Assembly (NCBI RefSeq): GCF_000153405.2
Contig: NC_020802.1
Span: forward strand, 577,883 to 641,882
Direction of reading: 5' to 3'
Source: Psychromonas sp. CNPT3
GTDB lineage: Bacteria; Pseudomonadota; Gammaproteobacteria; Enterobacterales; Psychromonadaceae
DNA: 64,000 nucleotides
Each line of letters opens with the position of its first letter. The first letter of the stretch is position 1. Made by a program: the position numbers and the translations under genes. Below, in pieces: positions 1-9,041 of the stretch. The notes below the pieces were generated by a model that had not been told where the DNA came from, ran no database searches, and worked only from the letters and a program-made list of their open reading frames with translations.

Positions 1-34
1 CCTCTTCCACATTTTTGTCCGTGTTTGTAGTCAT
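1..34 (-). CDS. Possible 5' end of a gene running off the left edge
   Basis: An ATG on the minus strand at 34-32 opens a frame that stays open to the window edge and would begin MTTNTDKNVEE. A purine-rich stretch (AGGGA) lies just upstream and could act as a ribosome binding site. Only eleven codons are visible, so no family can be named. It may equally be a chance start in AT-rich DNA. Confidence 0.25.
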   Translation of the reverse strand, partial: MTTNTDKNVEE

Positions 35-966
35 ATTTTTATCCCTATTACTTTATGGTTGTCTAGCTAGATTTTTAGGTTTTTAGTTCAAAAAAACCGA
101 GGTGCTCATTTTTTAACTTTTTGTAGATATTGGGTGTAAAACTAGGGTGGCTCCATTGTGCTGCGCACTCTCACTCTAATGTTATCAATATGTTACAAAG
201 TTGCTGGAGCATTACAGTGATCATTTCAAACCTTTTTATTTACGTAGTGAAGTATAAAGACCTAAGCATTATTTAATCTTTAGGTGGATCACATTTCATC
301 ACTACAGATAAAACTGCAAGTTTTTTGTAAAAGGAAAAGGTGAATATTTTTTTGAAAAAACAGCATTAATATGCACGTATTGGCGCTTTTGTTGAAATGC
401 TAGATATATATAAATTTTAAAAGTCAAAAGATTACCAAGCTGATTTTCAGTGGTGTTGTTTGATTTTTTTTGGTTTTTTTTTCTTTTTTGTCGCTTAATT
501 ATGCTTAATTAATGAATTTTTACGCTATTAACTTAGAGGGTAAACGATTACATTATGTATGGTTTATGCATGGGAGCCTAAATTATAAAAATAGTTGAAA
601 TATGATGATATTATGATCTTCATCATGCTTTTCAGGTTGGAAAGTGCTCGTCAAAGTGAGCAAGTATTTTTTATTGGTCTACTTGTTACTTTTTATTGGT
701 TATTTTGTGTTCGTTTTGTTTTTTTTGGCCGTTTTTATTTGTACTGATTTGTTAAAAAAATACTTTTTTATATAAATATACTCATAAAGAGGTGTGTTTT
801 CCGCTGTTTTTTCCATCAAAAATTTATTGTAGACTTCTTCATTAACCTATTTGTTAATTTGAGATTTTATCTTTTAAAATCTTTTATTATGTTATTTATC
901 TGGTGACAAGATCTGTTTATTTCTTATGCTATGATGCATTTACAATCAACTGTCCACGAGAAGAAT
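35..966. other. Long AT-rich intergenic region upstream of aroF
   Basis: About 930 bases without a credible gene. The DNA is strongly T-rich, with several runs of T around 460-490 and 715-730. It must hold the aroF promoter. A weak TyrR-like match (TGCTAT, six bases, TTTACA at 927-944) keeps the G-N14-C spacing of TyrR boxes but is otherwise poor. No strong hairpin or leader-peptide attenuator was recognised. Confidence 0.5.
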
Positions 967-2058
967 ATGACAACTCTTGAAAATGAAAATATTTACATTG
1001 AATCAGAAACTGTATTAATTACACCCGCACAGCTTAAAGTACAACTTCCCGTTTCTGCTTATGTGTATCAATTCATTAATCGCGCGCGACAAACTATTGC
1101 TAATATTATTCATAAAAAAGATCCCAGACTTCTGATCATTTGTGGTCCTTGCTCGATTCATGATATAGACGCTGCTAAAGAGTATGCAACCCGCCTGAAG
1201 AAAATACATGATCAGTATAAAGATACGCTATATATAGTGATGCGCGTCTATTTTGAAAAACCGCGTACCACAGTTGGTTGGAAAGGACTGATTAATGACC
1301 CTTATATGGATGACTCTTTTGATATTGAAGCGGGTTTAAAAAAAGCAAGAGAGCTTTTGTTGTGGATATCTGAATTAGGTTTACCCATTGCAACAGAAGC
1401 GTTAGATCCGATAAGTCCACAATACATCGGTGATCTCTTTAGCTGGGCTGCGATAGGTGCGCGTACAACTGAGTCACAAACACACAGAGAAATGGCAAGT
1501 GGTTTATCCATGCCTGTCGGTTTCAAAAATGGCACTGATGGCAGTTTATCAACGGCGGTTAATGCAATGCAGTCGGCTGCATCAAGTCATCGTTTTATGG
1601 GTATTAATCAAAATGGGCAAAGTGCATTGTTACAAACAACGGGTAATAAAGATGGCCATGTGATCTTACGCGGTGGTGGTGGAAAACCCAATTATGACTC
1701 TCTAAATGTTGCATTAGCGGAACAAGCTCTCGATAAAGCAAAGATGAAAAATATTTTAATTGTTGATTGTAGCCATGAAAATTCAAATAAAAATCATGAA
1801 TTACAATCATTGGTTGCCAATGATGTTTTCCATCAGATTTTAAAAGGTAATAAATCGATTATTGGTATTATGCTTGAAAGTAACCTTAATAGTGGCAATC
1901 AAGCCGCCGTGTTGCCTGTTTCGAATCTAAGATATGGAGTGTCGGTGACCGATGCGTGCATTGATTGGAAGAGCACTGAAGCGTTATTTTCTCAAGCCCA
2001 TGATTTATTAAAAGAAACATTACACTCGAGAAGAGATAACCATCATGCCATTAAGTAA
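967..2058 (+). CDS. aroF: 3-deoxy-7-phosphoheptulonate (DAHP) synthase, AroF type
   Basis: Condenses phosphoenolpyruvate with erythrose 4-phosphate, the first step of the shikimate pathway, in the cytosol. The protein is 363 residues from the chosen start, close to the usual length of about 356. It carries the class I AroFGH signatures [12 protein letters not shown] near residue 55, [11 protein letters not shown] near residue 100, [16 protein letters not shown], and the metal-ligand region [10 protein letters not shown] near residue 265. An upstream in-frame ATG at 931 would add 12 unconserved residues; the ATG at 967 follows GAGAAG and aligns with E. coli AroF. The stop overlaps the start of tyrA by 14 bases, so the two form an operon as in enterobacteria. 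That linkage suggests the tyrosine-sensitive isozyme, which is inference. Confidence 0.96.
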   Translation: MTTLENENIYIESETVLITPAQLKVQLPVSAYVYQFINRARQTIANIIHKKDPRLLIICGPCSIHDIDAAKEYATRLKKIHDQYKDTLYIVMRVYFEKPRTTVGWKGLINDPYMDDSFDIEAGLKKARELLLWISELGLPIATEALDPISPQYIGDLFSWAAIGARTTESQTHREMASGLSMPVGFKNGTDGSLSTAVNAMQSAASSHRFMGINQNGQSALLQTTGNKDGHVILRGGGGKPNYDSLNVALAEQALDKAKMKNILIVDCSHENSNKNHELQSLVANDVFHQILKGNKSIIGIMLESNLNSGNQAAVLPVSNLRYGVSVTDACIDWKSTEALFSQAHDLLKETLHSRRDNHHAIK

Positions 2059-3169
2059 ATTACGCGACAAAATAGACAGCGTAGATAAAAAACTCATTGA
2101 TTTATTAGCGGAGCGATTACGTTTAGTGGCCGAAGTCGGTATTGTCAAAACAAAACATGGATTACCTATTTATGTGCCAGAGCGAGAAGCGTCTATGCTT
2201 GCTTCTCGTCGTCAAGAGGCAAAACTTAAAGGTGTACCTGAAGATTTAATCGAAGATATTTTACGACGTACTATGCGAGAATCTTATGCGAATGAGCATG
2301 ATGCTGGCTTTAAAACCGTTAACCCGAAATTAAAACGTATCGTGATGATTGGTGGCAATGGTTTATTAGGTAAACGTTTTGTCGAAATGTTTACCTTATC
2401 AGGCTACCAGGTAGATATTTTAGGGCGATCTAATTGGGATCAGGCGCAACAACTCTGCAGTAAAGCGGGACTCGTGATTGTAGGCTCACCTATTGATGTG
2501 ACCGTTGAGGTGATAAATCAACTTTCATACTTACCTGATGATTGCATTTTAGCGGATATTACGAGTATTAAAAGTGCGCCTTTACAAGCGATGCTTGATG
2601 TTCATTCAGGGCCTGTCGTTGGGTTGCACCCTATGTTTGGACCTGATATATCTAGCTTTGCAAAACAAGTGATAGTGTACTGTGATGGGCGTGGTGCTGA
2701 TAAGTATGCTTGGTTGATTGAGCAAATGAAAATATGGGGAGCACAACTCTATTGCGTTAATGCTAAGACACATGATGAATCAATGACGCTTATCCAAGCA
2801 TTACGTCATTTTACGAGTTTTGTGTATGGTGTGCACTTACAAGAAATGAATGCAGATTTAGGGCAGTTACTGGATCTTAGCTCTCCCATTTATCGTTTAG
2901 AGTTGGCGATGGTTGGTCGATTATTTGCACAAGAGCCTGCGCTATATGCGGATATTATTCTTTCTCAAAAGGGAAATTTAGCGATGATAAAACGTTATCA
3001 TCAGCATTTTTCTATTGCCATTGAGTTATTAGAAACCTCTGATAGGGACGCTTTTATTAAACGTTTTCAATCTGTCACCGATTGGATGGGTGATTATTCT
3101 TCGCTGTTTATGGATGAAAGCCGGGCATTACTACAACAAGCCTATGATAAACGTGTTTATGATAAATAA
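2045..3169 (+). CDS. tyrA: Bifunctional chorismate mutase / prephenate dehydrogenase
   Basis: Converts chorismate to prephenate and then, with NAD, to 4-hydroxyphenylpyruvate, the tyrosine precursor. The 374 residues match the usual T-protein length. Residues 1-90 form the helical AroQ chorismate mutase domain ([16 protein letters not shown], then [13 protein letters not shown]). Residues from about 98 hold the dinucleotide-binding motif [13 protein letters not shown], and the dehydrogenase region includes GLHPMFGPD and the C-terminal [18 protein letters not shown]. It overlaps the end of aroF, implying translational coupling, and is followed by a strong terminator. Confidence 0.97.
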   Translation: MPLSKLRDKIDSVDKKLIDLLAERLRLVAEVGIVKTKHGLPIYVPEREASMLASRRQEAKLKGVPEDLIEDILRRTMRESYANEHDAGFKTVNPKLKRIVMIGGNGLLGKRFVEMFTLSGYQVDILGRSNWDQAQQLCSKAGLVIVGSPIDVTVEVINQLSYLPDDCILADITSIKSAPLQAMLDVHSGPVVGLHPMFGPDISSFAKQVIVYCDGRGADKYAWLIEQMKIWGAQLYCVNAKTHDESMTLIQALRHFTSFVYGVHLQEMNADLGQLLDLSSPIYRLELAMVGRLFAQEPALYADIILSQKGNLAMIKRYHQHFSIAIELLETSDRDAFIKRFQSVTDWMGDYSSLFMDESRALLQQAYDKRVYDK

Positions 3170-3179
3170 ATGTGTATAA

Positions 3180-3204
3180 AAAAAGGAGCGTAAAGCTCCT
3201 TTTT
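3180..3204. terminator. Bidirectional terminator between tyrA and raiA
   Basis: AAAAAGGAGC and GCTCCTTTTT arms around a GTAAA loop. The A-run and T-run make it work in both directions, for tyrA on the plus strand and raiA on the minus strand. Confidence 0.9.
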
Positions 3205-3222
3205 CTCCTTAGATTGGTTTCA

Positions 3223-3633
3223 TTATGAGCTGAATTCTTTGTTCATCTTGATTTCCACATCAGATTCAATTTCGATATCATCTTCTTCGCTCATTTCTCC
3301 GGAAATATCCCCATTTCGACAAAGATCTTTGCCATGGTTCTTAGCGCGACTTGCTTCGTCTTTATGTAGATATTTATTGAGTTGGCGTTCAACTTTCTGA
3401 AATAATTGACCAATGGCGATATAAAGATCATCATGCTCTGCATGTGCAAATACCTTGCCATTCGGTACACCTATCTTCGCTTCAATTTTCACGCCTTGCG
3501 GCTCTTTAGTGATGATACAGTGTGGATTAATTAATGGGATTTGTAACTTTTCTAGCTTTTGAAAGCGCTCTTCTATTTTGCTACGCATTGTGTCAGTAAT
3601 AGTAATTTGTCTGCTAGTAATTTCAATTCTCAT
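3223..3633 (-). CDS. raiA: Ribosome-associated inhibitor A (YfiA/HPF family)
   Basis: Binds the 30S decoding region in stationary phase or cold and stabilises inactive 70S ribosomes. The first 100 residues match the RaiA/HPF fold: MRIEITSRQITIT, LINPHCIITKEPQG, IGVPNGKVFAHAEH and VERQLNKYLHKDEASR. The start at 3633 has AAGGTG eight bases upstream; a GTG eight codons further out lacks support from the family. At 136 residues it is longer than E. coli RaiA (113), because of an acidic tail with EEDDIEIESDVEIK. The raiA-tyrA neighbourhood is the enterobacterial one. I infer RaiA rather than short HPF from both context and sequence. Confidence 0.93.
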   Translation of the reverse strand: MRIEITSRQITITDTMRSKIEERFQKLEKLQIPLINPHCIITKEPQGVKIEAKIGVPNGKVFAHAEHDDLYIAIGQLFQKVERQLNKYLHKDEASRAKNHGKDLCRNGDISGEMSEEDDIEIESDVEIKMNKEFSS

Positions 3634-3958
3634 ATAAGACACCTTTTGGTTAGACACTTATTGTGCTCATAAATAGATTAGACGTTTTCTTAAATTTTAA
3701 AAGTGATATCGGTCACGTTTGATCGGCTTTTGATAAGAAGAGGTGTGATCTATGAGCACGCGTTATTTTCTGTATAAAAAAAACAAGAATTACTTGTTGA
3801 AACACAAATTTTAGGGCATTGTTGAATGGATAAGTTACCTGCCTTTTCTCCTTTTAATCCCTAATTCTGTCCTTCCTTTTTAAGTATTCTCACTTAAGTT
3901 TAGACCTATTTATATTTTTAATCGAAATAGAAACCTTGATGCTATCAAAATGCATACA
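3634..3958. other. Intergenic region upstream of raiA
   Basis: About 325 bases between the raiA start and the pilin-like stop, both on the minus strand. It should contain the raiA promoter. A short inverted repeat (CAAGAATTACTTG) lies near 3785. No gene or convincing terminator was seen. Confidence 0.4.
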
Positions 3959-4357
3959 TTACCAACAATGGGGATTTGGCTGTTCATTTTTATCCGAATA
4001 ATTATCATCTTGATCAACACGAAGCGTTATACATGAATCGGTATCTTTTTCTTGTTGGCTGCCTTTTTGTGCTGCCGCTTCGAGTAAATAAGTTGTCTCA
4101 TCAGCGCTTAAAATTGAAAATTGATAATAGTCAGTATCCATTAACTCTAATAAAGATTTATCTGTTGTATAGCTGGGATGTAAAAGATGATGACTACTTT
4201 GTATTAATTGTGCGTTGATTAAGGTGTGTATTGCTTCTACTCTGCGCGTATGGGTGATAAAGGATACGTAATTGGGATAGCTTAGTGCGCTCAATATGGC
4301 AATGATAGCAATACAAATTAACAGTTCAATCAAAGTAAATGCGGAAAACTTAGACAT
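3959..4357 (-). CDS. Type IV pilin-like protein (PilE-type minor pilin)
   Basis: A 132-residue protein with a class III signal: a short basic leader, then the prepilin peptidase/N-methylation motif A-FTLIELLI at residues 6-15, followed by a hydrophobic helix (IAIIAILSALSYPNY). Two cysteines near the C-terminus (DSCITL and NPHCW) match the disulfide region of PilE-like minor pilins. It would sit in the inner membrane until assembled into a pilus or pseudopilus. No other pilus gene lies nearby. It follows argR by 24 bases on the same strand, so the two may share a transcript. The exact pilus system cannot be named. Confidence 0.82.
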   Translation of the reverse strand: MSKFSAFTLIELLICIAIIAILSALSYPNYVSFITHTRRVEAIHTLINAQLIQSSHHLLHPSYTTDKSLLELMDTDYYQFSILSADETTYLLEAAAQKGSQQEKDTDSCITLRVDQDDNYSDKNEQPNPHCW

Positions 4358-4381
4358 GATCCCGCCTTATATTAGTCTGTG

Positions 4382-4834
4382 TTATTCAAATAATTTTTCA
4401 ACTACTTTACAGGTTTCGTCTATTTTACTGAGATCGGTGGGAGTAATGAAAATAGTATCATCTCCTGCAAGGGTGCCTAATATACCTTCGCGTTTTCCGA
4501 TAGAGTCTAATAACCGAGCGATAAGTTGCGCAGAGCCTGGACTTGCTTGAACGACGATAAGGCTACCATTATGATCTATATCTAAGACAAGATTCTTTAA
4601 TGGGCTACCTGCACTGGGCACGCCTAATTCGGCAGGCAGGCAATATACTATTTCACGTTTAGCATTGCGTGTTCTTACTGCGCCTGATTTACTCAGCATG
4701 CGTGAGACTTTCGACTGGTTAATTTTATGAAAGCCTGCTGATTGTAATGCATCAACGATCTCACTTTGTGAGCTTAATCGTTCTTCTTTTAATAAAGACT
4801 TAAAAACATTCATTAATTCATGTGACTGTGTCAT
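4382..4834 (-). CDS. argR: Arginine repressor
   Basis: Hexameric, arginine-dependent DNA-binding regulator of arginine metabolism. The 150 residues show the N-terminal winged helix ([34 protein letters not shown]) and the C-terminal arginine-binding core ([31 protein letters not shown]). All characteristic blocks of the E. coli protein are present. Two ARG-box-like palindromes lie 77-124 bases upstream of the start, consistent with autoregulation. As in enterics and vibrios it is near and divergent from mdh, but an extra solute-binding protein gene sits between them. Confidence 0.96.
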   Translation of the reverse strand: MTQSHELMNVFKSLLKEERLSSQSEIVDALQSAGFHKINQSKVSRMLSKSGAVRTRNAKREIVYCLPAELGVPSAGSPLKNLVLDIDHNGSLIVVQASPGSAQLIARLLDSIGKREGILGTLAGDDTIFITPTDLSKIDETCKVVEKLFE

Positions 4835-5216
4835 ATCATTATTACTCAGGTTAGTTCAGAAAATAAGAAAGGCTATCATAAAGACTTTTAATCAATTATC
4901 AATTTATTCTGGTGCATAAGTATGCACTATATTTATTTTTTATGCAAAGTGATGCATAGCGCGGTTGTTGTTTTACATTTTTGGTCTACTCCCAAGGTAT
5001 TAGTAAAGGGCGCTGCTAGATTTCTCTCATTAGCGCTATCAATCTTACTTAGATTATTTATGCCATACTCATGTAGAATACAGGCACTCGTGTTTGATAT
5101 TTTTGGGATAATTAAGCTAGAGGTGTTTTTTCGTTAAGTTACTCTCTTTATAATAAAGCCGATAGGTGTTAAATGAGGGAGTATAAAGATCATCAATCTT
5201 AGGATGTTTACGTATT
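4835..5216. other. Divergent regulatory region, argR / solute-binding protein
   Basis: About 380 bases between divergently read genes. It holds the two ARG-box-like sites at 4911-4958 and must contain the promoters of both neighbours. No credible gene was seen. Confidence 0.5.
4911..4958. promoter_or_regulatory. Two ARG-box-like operator sites
   Basis: The first site has TGCATAAGTATGCA at 4913-4926, a full match to the TGNAT-W4-ATNCA core of ARG boxes except for a G in the centre. The second has TGCAAAGTGATGCA at 4943-4956, with one mismatch in the left core, inside a larger inverted repeat (TATGCA, six bases, TGCATA). Their centres are 30 bases apart, about three helical turns; E. coli pairs are about two turns apart. 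Their place upstream of argR supports ArgR binding, and they could also serve the divergent solute-binding protein gene. Confidence 0.65.
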
Positions 5217-5990
5217 ATGCCCAGATTTTATATTTTATTTTTTGCAGTTATATTCTCCTTTTCTGCTTTTACCCAAGCAGAGGAAGTTACTCATAAACAA
5301 GTGGTTCGTTTTGCGACGGAAGCAAATTACTATCCATTTGAATACCTTGATGCGCAAGGCAAGATGCAAGGTTTCGATATTGAAATAGCGAAGGCGATTT
5401 GTGAGCAGATGGACTTTGATTGTAGTTTTCAAAATCAACGTTTTGATAGTCTGTTATTAAGCTTAAAATTTGGGCGTTTTGATGCCGTTATTGCAGCTTT
5501 AGATATCACCTCTGAGCGTTTGCAAGATGTCGATTTTTCAAACAGTTATTATAAAGTTGATCCTGTCTTTTTAAGACTTGCCGATACAGAAGACATTTTT
5601 TCATTAAATGGTAAATTTATAGCAGTGCAAGCAGCATCATCAAATCAGGATTATTTAACGAAATTTAAACCGCATGATAGTTTTGTTATTCCTTATCCGA
5701 CATTAATAAATGCGTTTAATGCGCTTAAAGATGCGCAAATTGATGCTATCTTTGGCGATCGAGCTGTTATTTTAACTTTTTTAAACAAAGTTAAAAATAA
5801 TCAGGATTATATACTGTCTGAGATGTCGGGCCCTTTATTAGCTTCTTTTTCGAGTGGATATGGTATTGCGATAAAAAAAGGGAATAAAACATTACAACAA
5901 CAGTTAAATACAGGTCTGAGTCAAATAAAAGAAAATGGTATTTATCTTAAAATATTTAAACATTATTTTAAGGGAGAAAATCAACGCTAG
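5217..5990 (+). CDS. Periplasmic amino-acid-binding protein, ArtI/ArtJ-like
   Basis: A 257-residue extracytoplasmic solute-binding protein of family 3. It has a signal peptide (residues 1-21, hydrophobic core, cleavage expected after AFTQA). The mature part follows the ArtJ/HisJ pattern: RFATEANYYPFEYLD, GFDIEIAKAICEQM, FDSLLLSLKFGRFDAVIAALDIT, then the second-lobe motif NALKDAQIDAIFGDRAV. Similarity is strongest to arginine-binding ArtI/ArtJ. No permease or ATPase gene is adjacent, so it is an orphan in this window. Its position beside argR and the ARG-box-like sites supports arginine or a related cation as ligand, which is inference. Confidence 0.85.
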   Translation: MPRFYILFFAVIFSFSAFTQAEEVTHKQVVRFATEANYYPFEYLDAQGKMQGFDIEIAKAICEQMDFDCSFQNQRFDSLLLSLKFGRFDAVIAALDITSERLQDVDFSNSYYKVDPVFLRLADTEDIFSLNGKFIAVQAASSNQDYLTKFKPHDSFVIPYPTLINAFNALKDAQIDAIFGDRAVILTFLNKVKNNQDYILSEMSGPLLASFSSGYGIAIKKGNKTLQQQLNTGLSQIKENGIYLKIFKHYFKGENQR

Positions 5991-6113
5991 ATCGAGGAAT
6001 GTTATAACTTCCGCTGTATTTTTCATCTTAGATCACATTTGGTTAACATTTTTCACAGAATCTCAGAATATTGATTAAACTATTTTAAATTCAAAAAGTT
6101 TATGGAGATTTTT

Positions 6114-7058
6114 ATGAAAGTTACTGTTCTTGGTGCTGCTGGTGGAATTGGTCAAGCACTCTCATTATTACTAAAGTTAGATCTTCCAGAAAATTCAGAT
6201 TTGGCGCTTTATGATGTAGCGCCAATCACACCGGGTGTTGCTAAAGATCTTAGCCATATACCAACCAGCGTAAATGTAGAAGGCTATGTAGGAGATGATA
6301 TCTGTGTTGCATTAGAAGGTGCGGATGTTATTTTAATTTCTGCGGGCGTTGCTCGTAAGCCCGGTATGGATCGTAATGATCTTTTTAACATTAATGCGGG
6401 GATCATTAAAAACTTGATCACGCATGTCGCAGAAGTTGCCCCTCAAGCTTGTATCTGCATTATAACCAATCCCGTTAATACCACGGTTGCTATCGCCGCT
6501 GAAGTGTTGAAAAATGCGGGGGTTTATAATAAAAATAAACTTTTTGGAATTACCACGCTTGATGTTATTCGAGCAGAAGAATTTGTGGCTAAGAAAAAAG
6601 GTCTCCCCGCAGAGCATATTCGCGTTAATGTTATTGGTGGGCACAGTGGTAGTACTATTTTACCCCTTTTATCGCAAGTGCAAGGTGTGCAATTTTCTCA
6701 TCAAGAGGTGATTGATTTAACTGAGCGCATTCAAAATGCAGGAACTGAAGTCGTGAATGCTAAAGCTGGCGGGGGATCTGCTACTTTATCAATGGCACGA
6801 GCTGCCTCTATTTTTGGTGTTAATTTAGTACACGCTTTACTTGGTAAGCAAGGCATTATACAAAATGCTTATGTCGATGGCGGAAATAGCTGTTCACCTT
6901 TTTTCACTCAACCTTTATTGTTAGGTAAAAAAGGCATTGAACGTGTATTACCATATGGTGAATTGAGCGATTTTGAAGACAAGAAAAAAGAAGAGATGCT
7001 TGAATTGTTGCATGCTGATATTGAAAAAGGCATTGAATTTGTAAAAAATAATAGTTAA
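6114..7058 (+). CDS. mdh: Malate dehydrogenase (NAD)
   Basis: Interconverts malate and oxaloacetate in the TCA cycle. The 314 residues are nearly the E. coli length (312). Visible motifs are the N-terminal nucleotide-binding [16 protein letters not shown], the substrate loop [10 protein letters not shown], the NPVNTT segment, and the catalytic [16 protein letters not shown] with its histidine. The ATG at 6114 is preceded by GGAG at a good distance; an in-frame ATG at 6102 would add four residues and lies upstream of that ribosome binding site. A terminator follows. Confidence 0.97.
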   Translation: MKVTVLGAAGGIGQALSLLLKLDLPENSDLALYDVAPITPGVAKDLSHIPTSVNVEGYVGDDICVALEGADVILISAGVARKPGMDRNDLFNINAGIIKNLITHVAEVAPQACICIITNPVNTTVAIAAEVLKNAGVYNKNKLFGITTLDVIRAEEFVAKKKGLPAEHIRVNVIGGHSGSTILPLLSQVQGVQFSHQEVIDLTERIQNAGTEVVNAKAGGGSATLSMARAASIFGVNLVHALLGKQGIIQNAYVDGGNSCSPFFTQPLLLGKKGIERVLPYGELSDFEDKKKEEMLELLHADIEKGIEFVKNNS

Positions 7059-7084
7059 TAAGTAACCTTTGCCAAAAGATTTTT

Positions 7085-7114
7085 AAAAGGCCCATATTGA
7101 TGGGTCTTTTTTTT
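7085..7114 (+). terminator. Terminator after mdh
   Basis: GGCCCAT and ATGGGTC arms around ATTG, followed by eight T residues. The next 290 bases up to cysG are AT-rich and show no gene; the cysG promoter is expected there. Confidence 0.85.
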
Positions 7115-7406
7115 ATTATCATTTAAGCTTGTCGATATTTATCTTTATTTTCATTTTATCGCATACAATGAAAAGCGTTAACCCATCCTAGTATCCTCAC
7201 TCAAACTCACTTTATCTTTTTAGGTAGAGCCTTTAAACTATTATTAATGATACGTTTTGTTACTTGGAAATAAGCTTTAAAATTCAAACTTTAAGTATAA
7301 AAAAGAAGAGATCACGAAGAAAGCATATTAATTTCATTTTTTAATGTTTTTACTCCTGAGTATATTTCTTTATAGTATGCACTTTGAAAATTAAGCTGAG
7401 TGTTAT

Positions 7407-8825
7407 ATGGATTATTTACCCATTTTTACCAAGTTAGAAAATCGTGCTTGCTTGGTCGTCGGAGGCGGTGATATCGCTCTTCGGAAAGTGCATTTATTAT
7501 TAAAAGCGGGTGCTAATGTGAGTATTTGCGCCTTGGCGTTTCATCCTCTTTTAAAGGCAAAGGCACAAGCACAAGAAGTGCGTCTTATCCCTCAAGCATT
7601 TAGCGTTGCATTATTAGATAAACAATGGCTGGTTATTGCAGCTACGAATGATCATGACATTAATGCGGAGGTTGCAAGGGCCGCTGAAGAGCGTCAATTG
7701 TTGGTGAATGTAGTCGATTCACCTCTGTTATCGAGTTTTATCATGCCTTCCATTGTTGATCGTTCACCGATCATTGTGGCTATTTCAAGTTCGGGTACCG
7801 CGCCCGTGTTAGCGCGTTTAATTCGAGAGCGTTTAGAGGCCTTATTGCCGATGCACATTGGACGTCTGGCCGCTATTTCCGGAAAATTTCGACATCGTGT
7901 AAAGGATAAAATTAAAAATGTTTCTTTACGTCGTCGGTATTGGGAGAAATTATTTGGTAATGGAAAACTAGGAACGTTACTAGAGCAAGGTAAAACAGAA
8001 AAAGCCGTGGAACTCATGGAAAACGCTCTGTGCTCGCAGCCGAGTAGTGGTGATGTTGCTTTAGTGGGAGCTGGACCTGGAGATCCCTCTTTATTGACAT
8101 TAAAAGCACTACAGTTAATGCAACAGGCTGATGTCGTTTTATATGATCGTTTAGTCTCTTCTGATATTTTAGACTTAGTACGTCGGGATGCAGATCTTAT
8201 CTCAGTTGGTAAAAAAGCAGGCGATCATTATGTTGAGCAAGCCCGTACTAATAAAATGCTTATTGAGTTCGCACAACAAGGCAAGAAAGTAGTCCGCCTT
8301 AAAGGTGGCGACCCTTTCATCTTTGGGCGCGGAGGTGAAGAATTAGAGGAGTTACTTGATGCGGGTATTTCTTTTCAAGTTGTGCCAGGGATAACGGCCG
8401 CTTCTGGTTGTAGTGCTTATGCGGGGATCCCTTTAACACATCGCGATTTTGCTCAATCGGTCACTTTTGTTACTGGGCACCAAAAATCAAAGGGTGAAAA
8501 AATAAATTGGCAGGCTTTAGCAAGCCCAATGCACACCTTAGTTGTTTATATGGGATTATTACAAACAGAGAAAATACAGACACAACTGTTGCATTTTGGC
8601 CGAGATAAGAAAACGCCGGTAGCCTTAATAAGTCATGGCACCACAACAGAGCAACATGTGATATTAGGAACATTAGAGGAGCTAACGTTGTTAGGGGGAG
8701 GCGCGCAAGGTCCCACATTGATCATCATTGGTGAAGTCGTGAGCTTAGCGAATAAATTAAGTTGGTTTAATGCTCAAAATGCCACTAAATTATCAAGAGA
8801 TCCCTTTTTAGTTAATCTATCATAA
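7407..8825 (+). CDS. cysG: Siroheme synthase CysG (trifunctional)
   Basis: Makes siroheme from uroporphyrinogen III for sulfite and nitrite reductases: two SAM-dependent methylations, NAD-dependent oxidation of precorrin-2, and iron insertion. Residues 1-210 form the dehydrogenase/ferrochelatase half with the Rossmann motif VVGGGDIALRKVHLLL and the PSIVDRSPIIVAISS block. Residues from about 215 form the uroporphyrinogen III methyltransferase with LVGAGPGDPSLLTLKAL, LKGGDPFIFGRGGEE and PGITAASGCSAYAGIPLTHRD. The full length is 472, slightly above E. coli (457). It stands alone, with no cys or nir genes adjacent. Confidence 0.97.
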   Translation: MDYLPIFTKLENRACLVVGGGDIALRKVHLLLKAGANVSICALAFHPLLKAKAQAQEVRLIPQAFSVALLDKQWLVIAATNDHDINAEVARAAEERQLLVNVVDSPLLSSFIMPSIVDRSPIIVAISSSGTAPVLARLIRERLEALLPMHIGRLAAISGKFRHRVKDKIKNVSLRRRYWEKLFGNGKLGTLLEQGKTEKAVELMENALCSQPSSGDVALVGAGPGDPSLLTLKALQLMQQADVVLYDRLVSSDILDLVRRDADLISVGKKAGDHYVEQARTNKMLIEFAQQGKKVVRLKGGDPFIFGRGGEELEELLDAGISFQVVPGITAASGCSAYAGIPLTHRDFAQSVTFVTGHQKSKGEKINWQALASPMHTLVVYMGLLQTEKIQTQLLHFGRDKKTPVALISHGTTTEQHVILGTLEELTLLGGGAQGPTLIIIGEVVSLANKLSWFNAQNATKLSRDPFLVNLS

Positions 8826-9008
8826 CAATAAGTATACTTAGGGTTATACCAAAGGAACTAAAAAGGCTACCCGTCTTGCTTGTTGAAATTATCCCACCCA
8901 GCGTTGTGATTTTTGAAGTGAGAACAACACTCTCCTGAAACTCACGCCTTGCTCGTGTTAATTTTTCCTGCGCAATACATGAAAACTTAATTAATTCCTT
9001 TGCTATTA

Positions 9009-9041
9009 GATGCTTTTTACAAAGCATCTATCCCTTTTTTT
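9009..9041 (+). terminator. Possible terminator between cysG and hmp
   Basis: GATGCTTT and AAAGCATC arms around TTAC form a perfect hairpin, followed after six bases by a run of T. It lies 180 bases after the cysG stop and abuts the hmp stop. The gap between hairpin and T-run makes it weaker than others in the window. Confidence 0.4.

Noticed and set aside
927-944. TyrR box upstream of aroF
   Set aside because: Only the G-N14-C spacing and one half-site match; too weak to call as a regulatory site.
4922-5137. 71-codon frame beginning inside the ARG-box-like sites
   Set aside because: Overlaps the predicted operators and the divergent promoter region; no conserved features.
8812-9027. 71-codon minus-strand frame overlapping the end of cysG
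   Set aside because: Runs into the cysG coding end and over a hairpin; composition does not look like a conserved protein.
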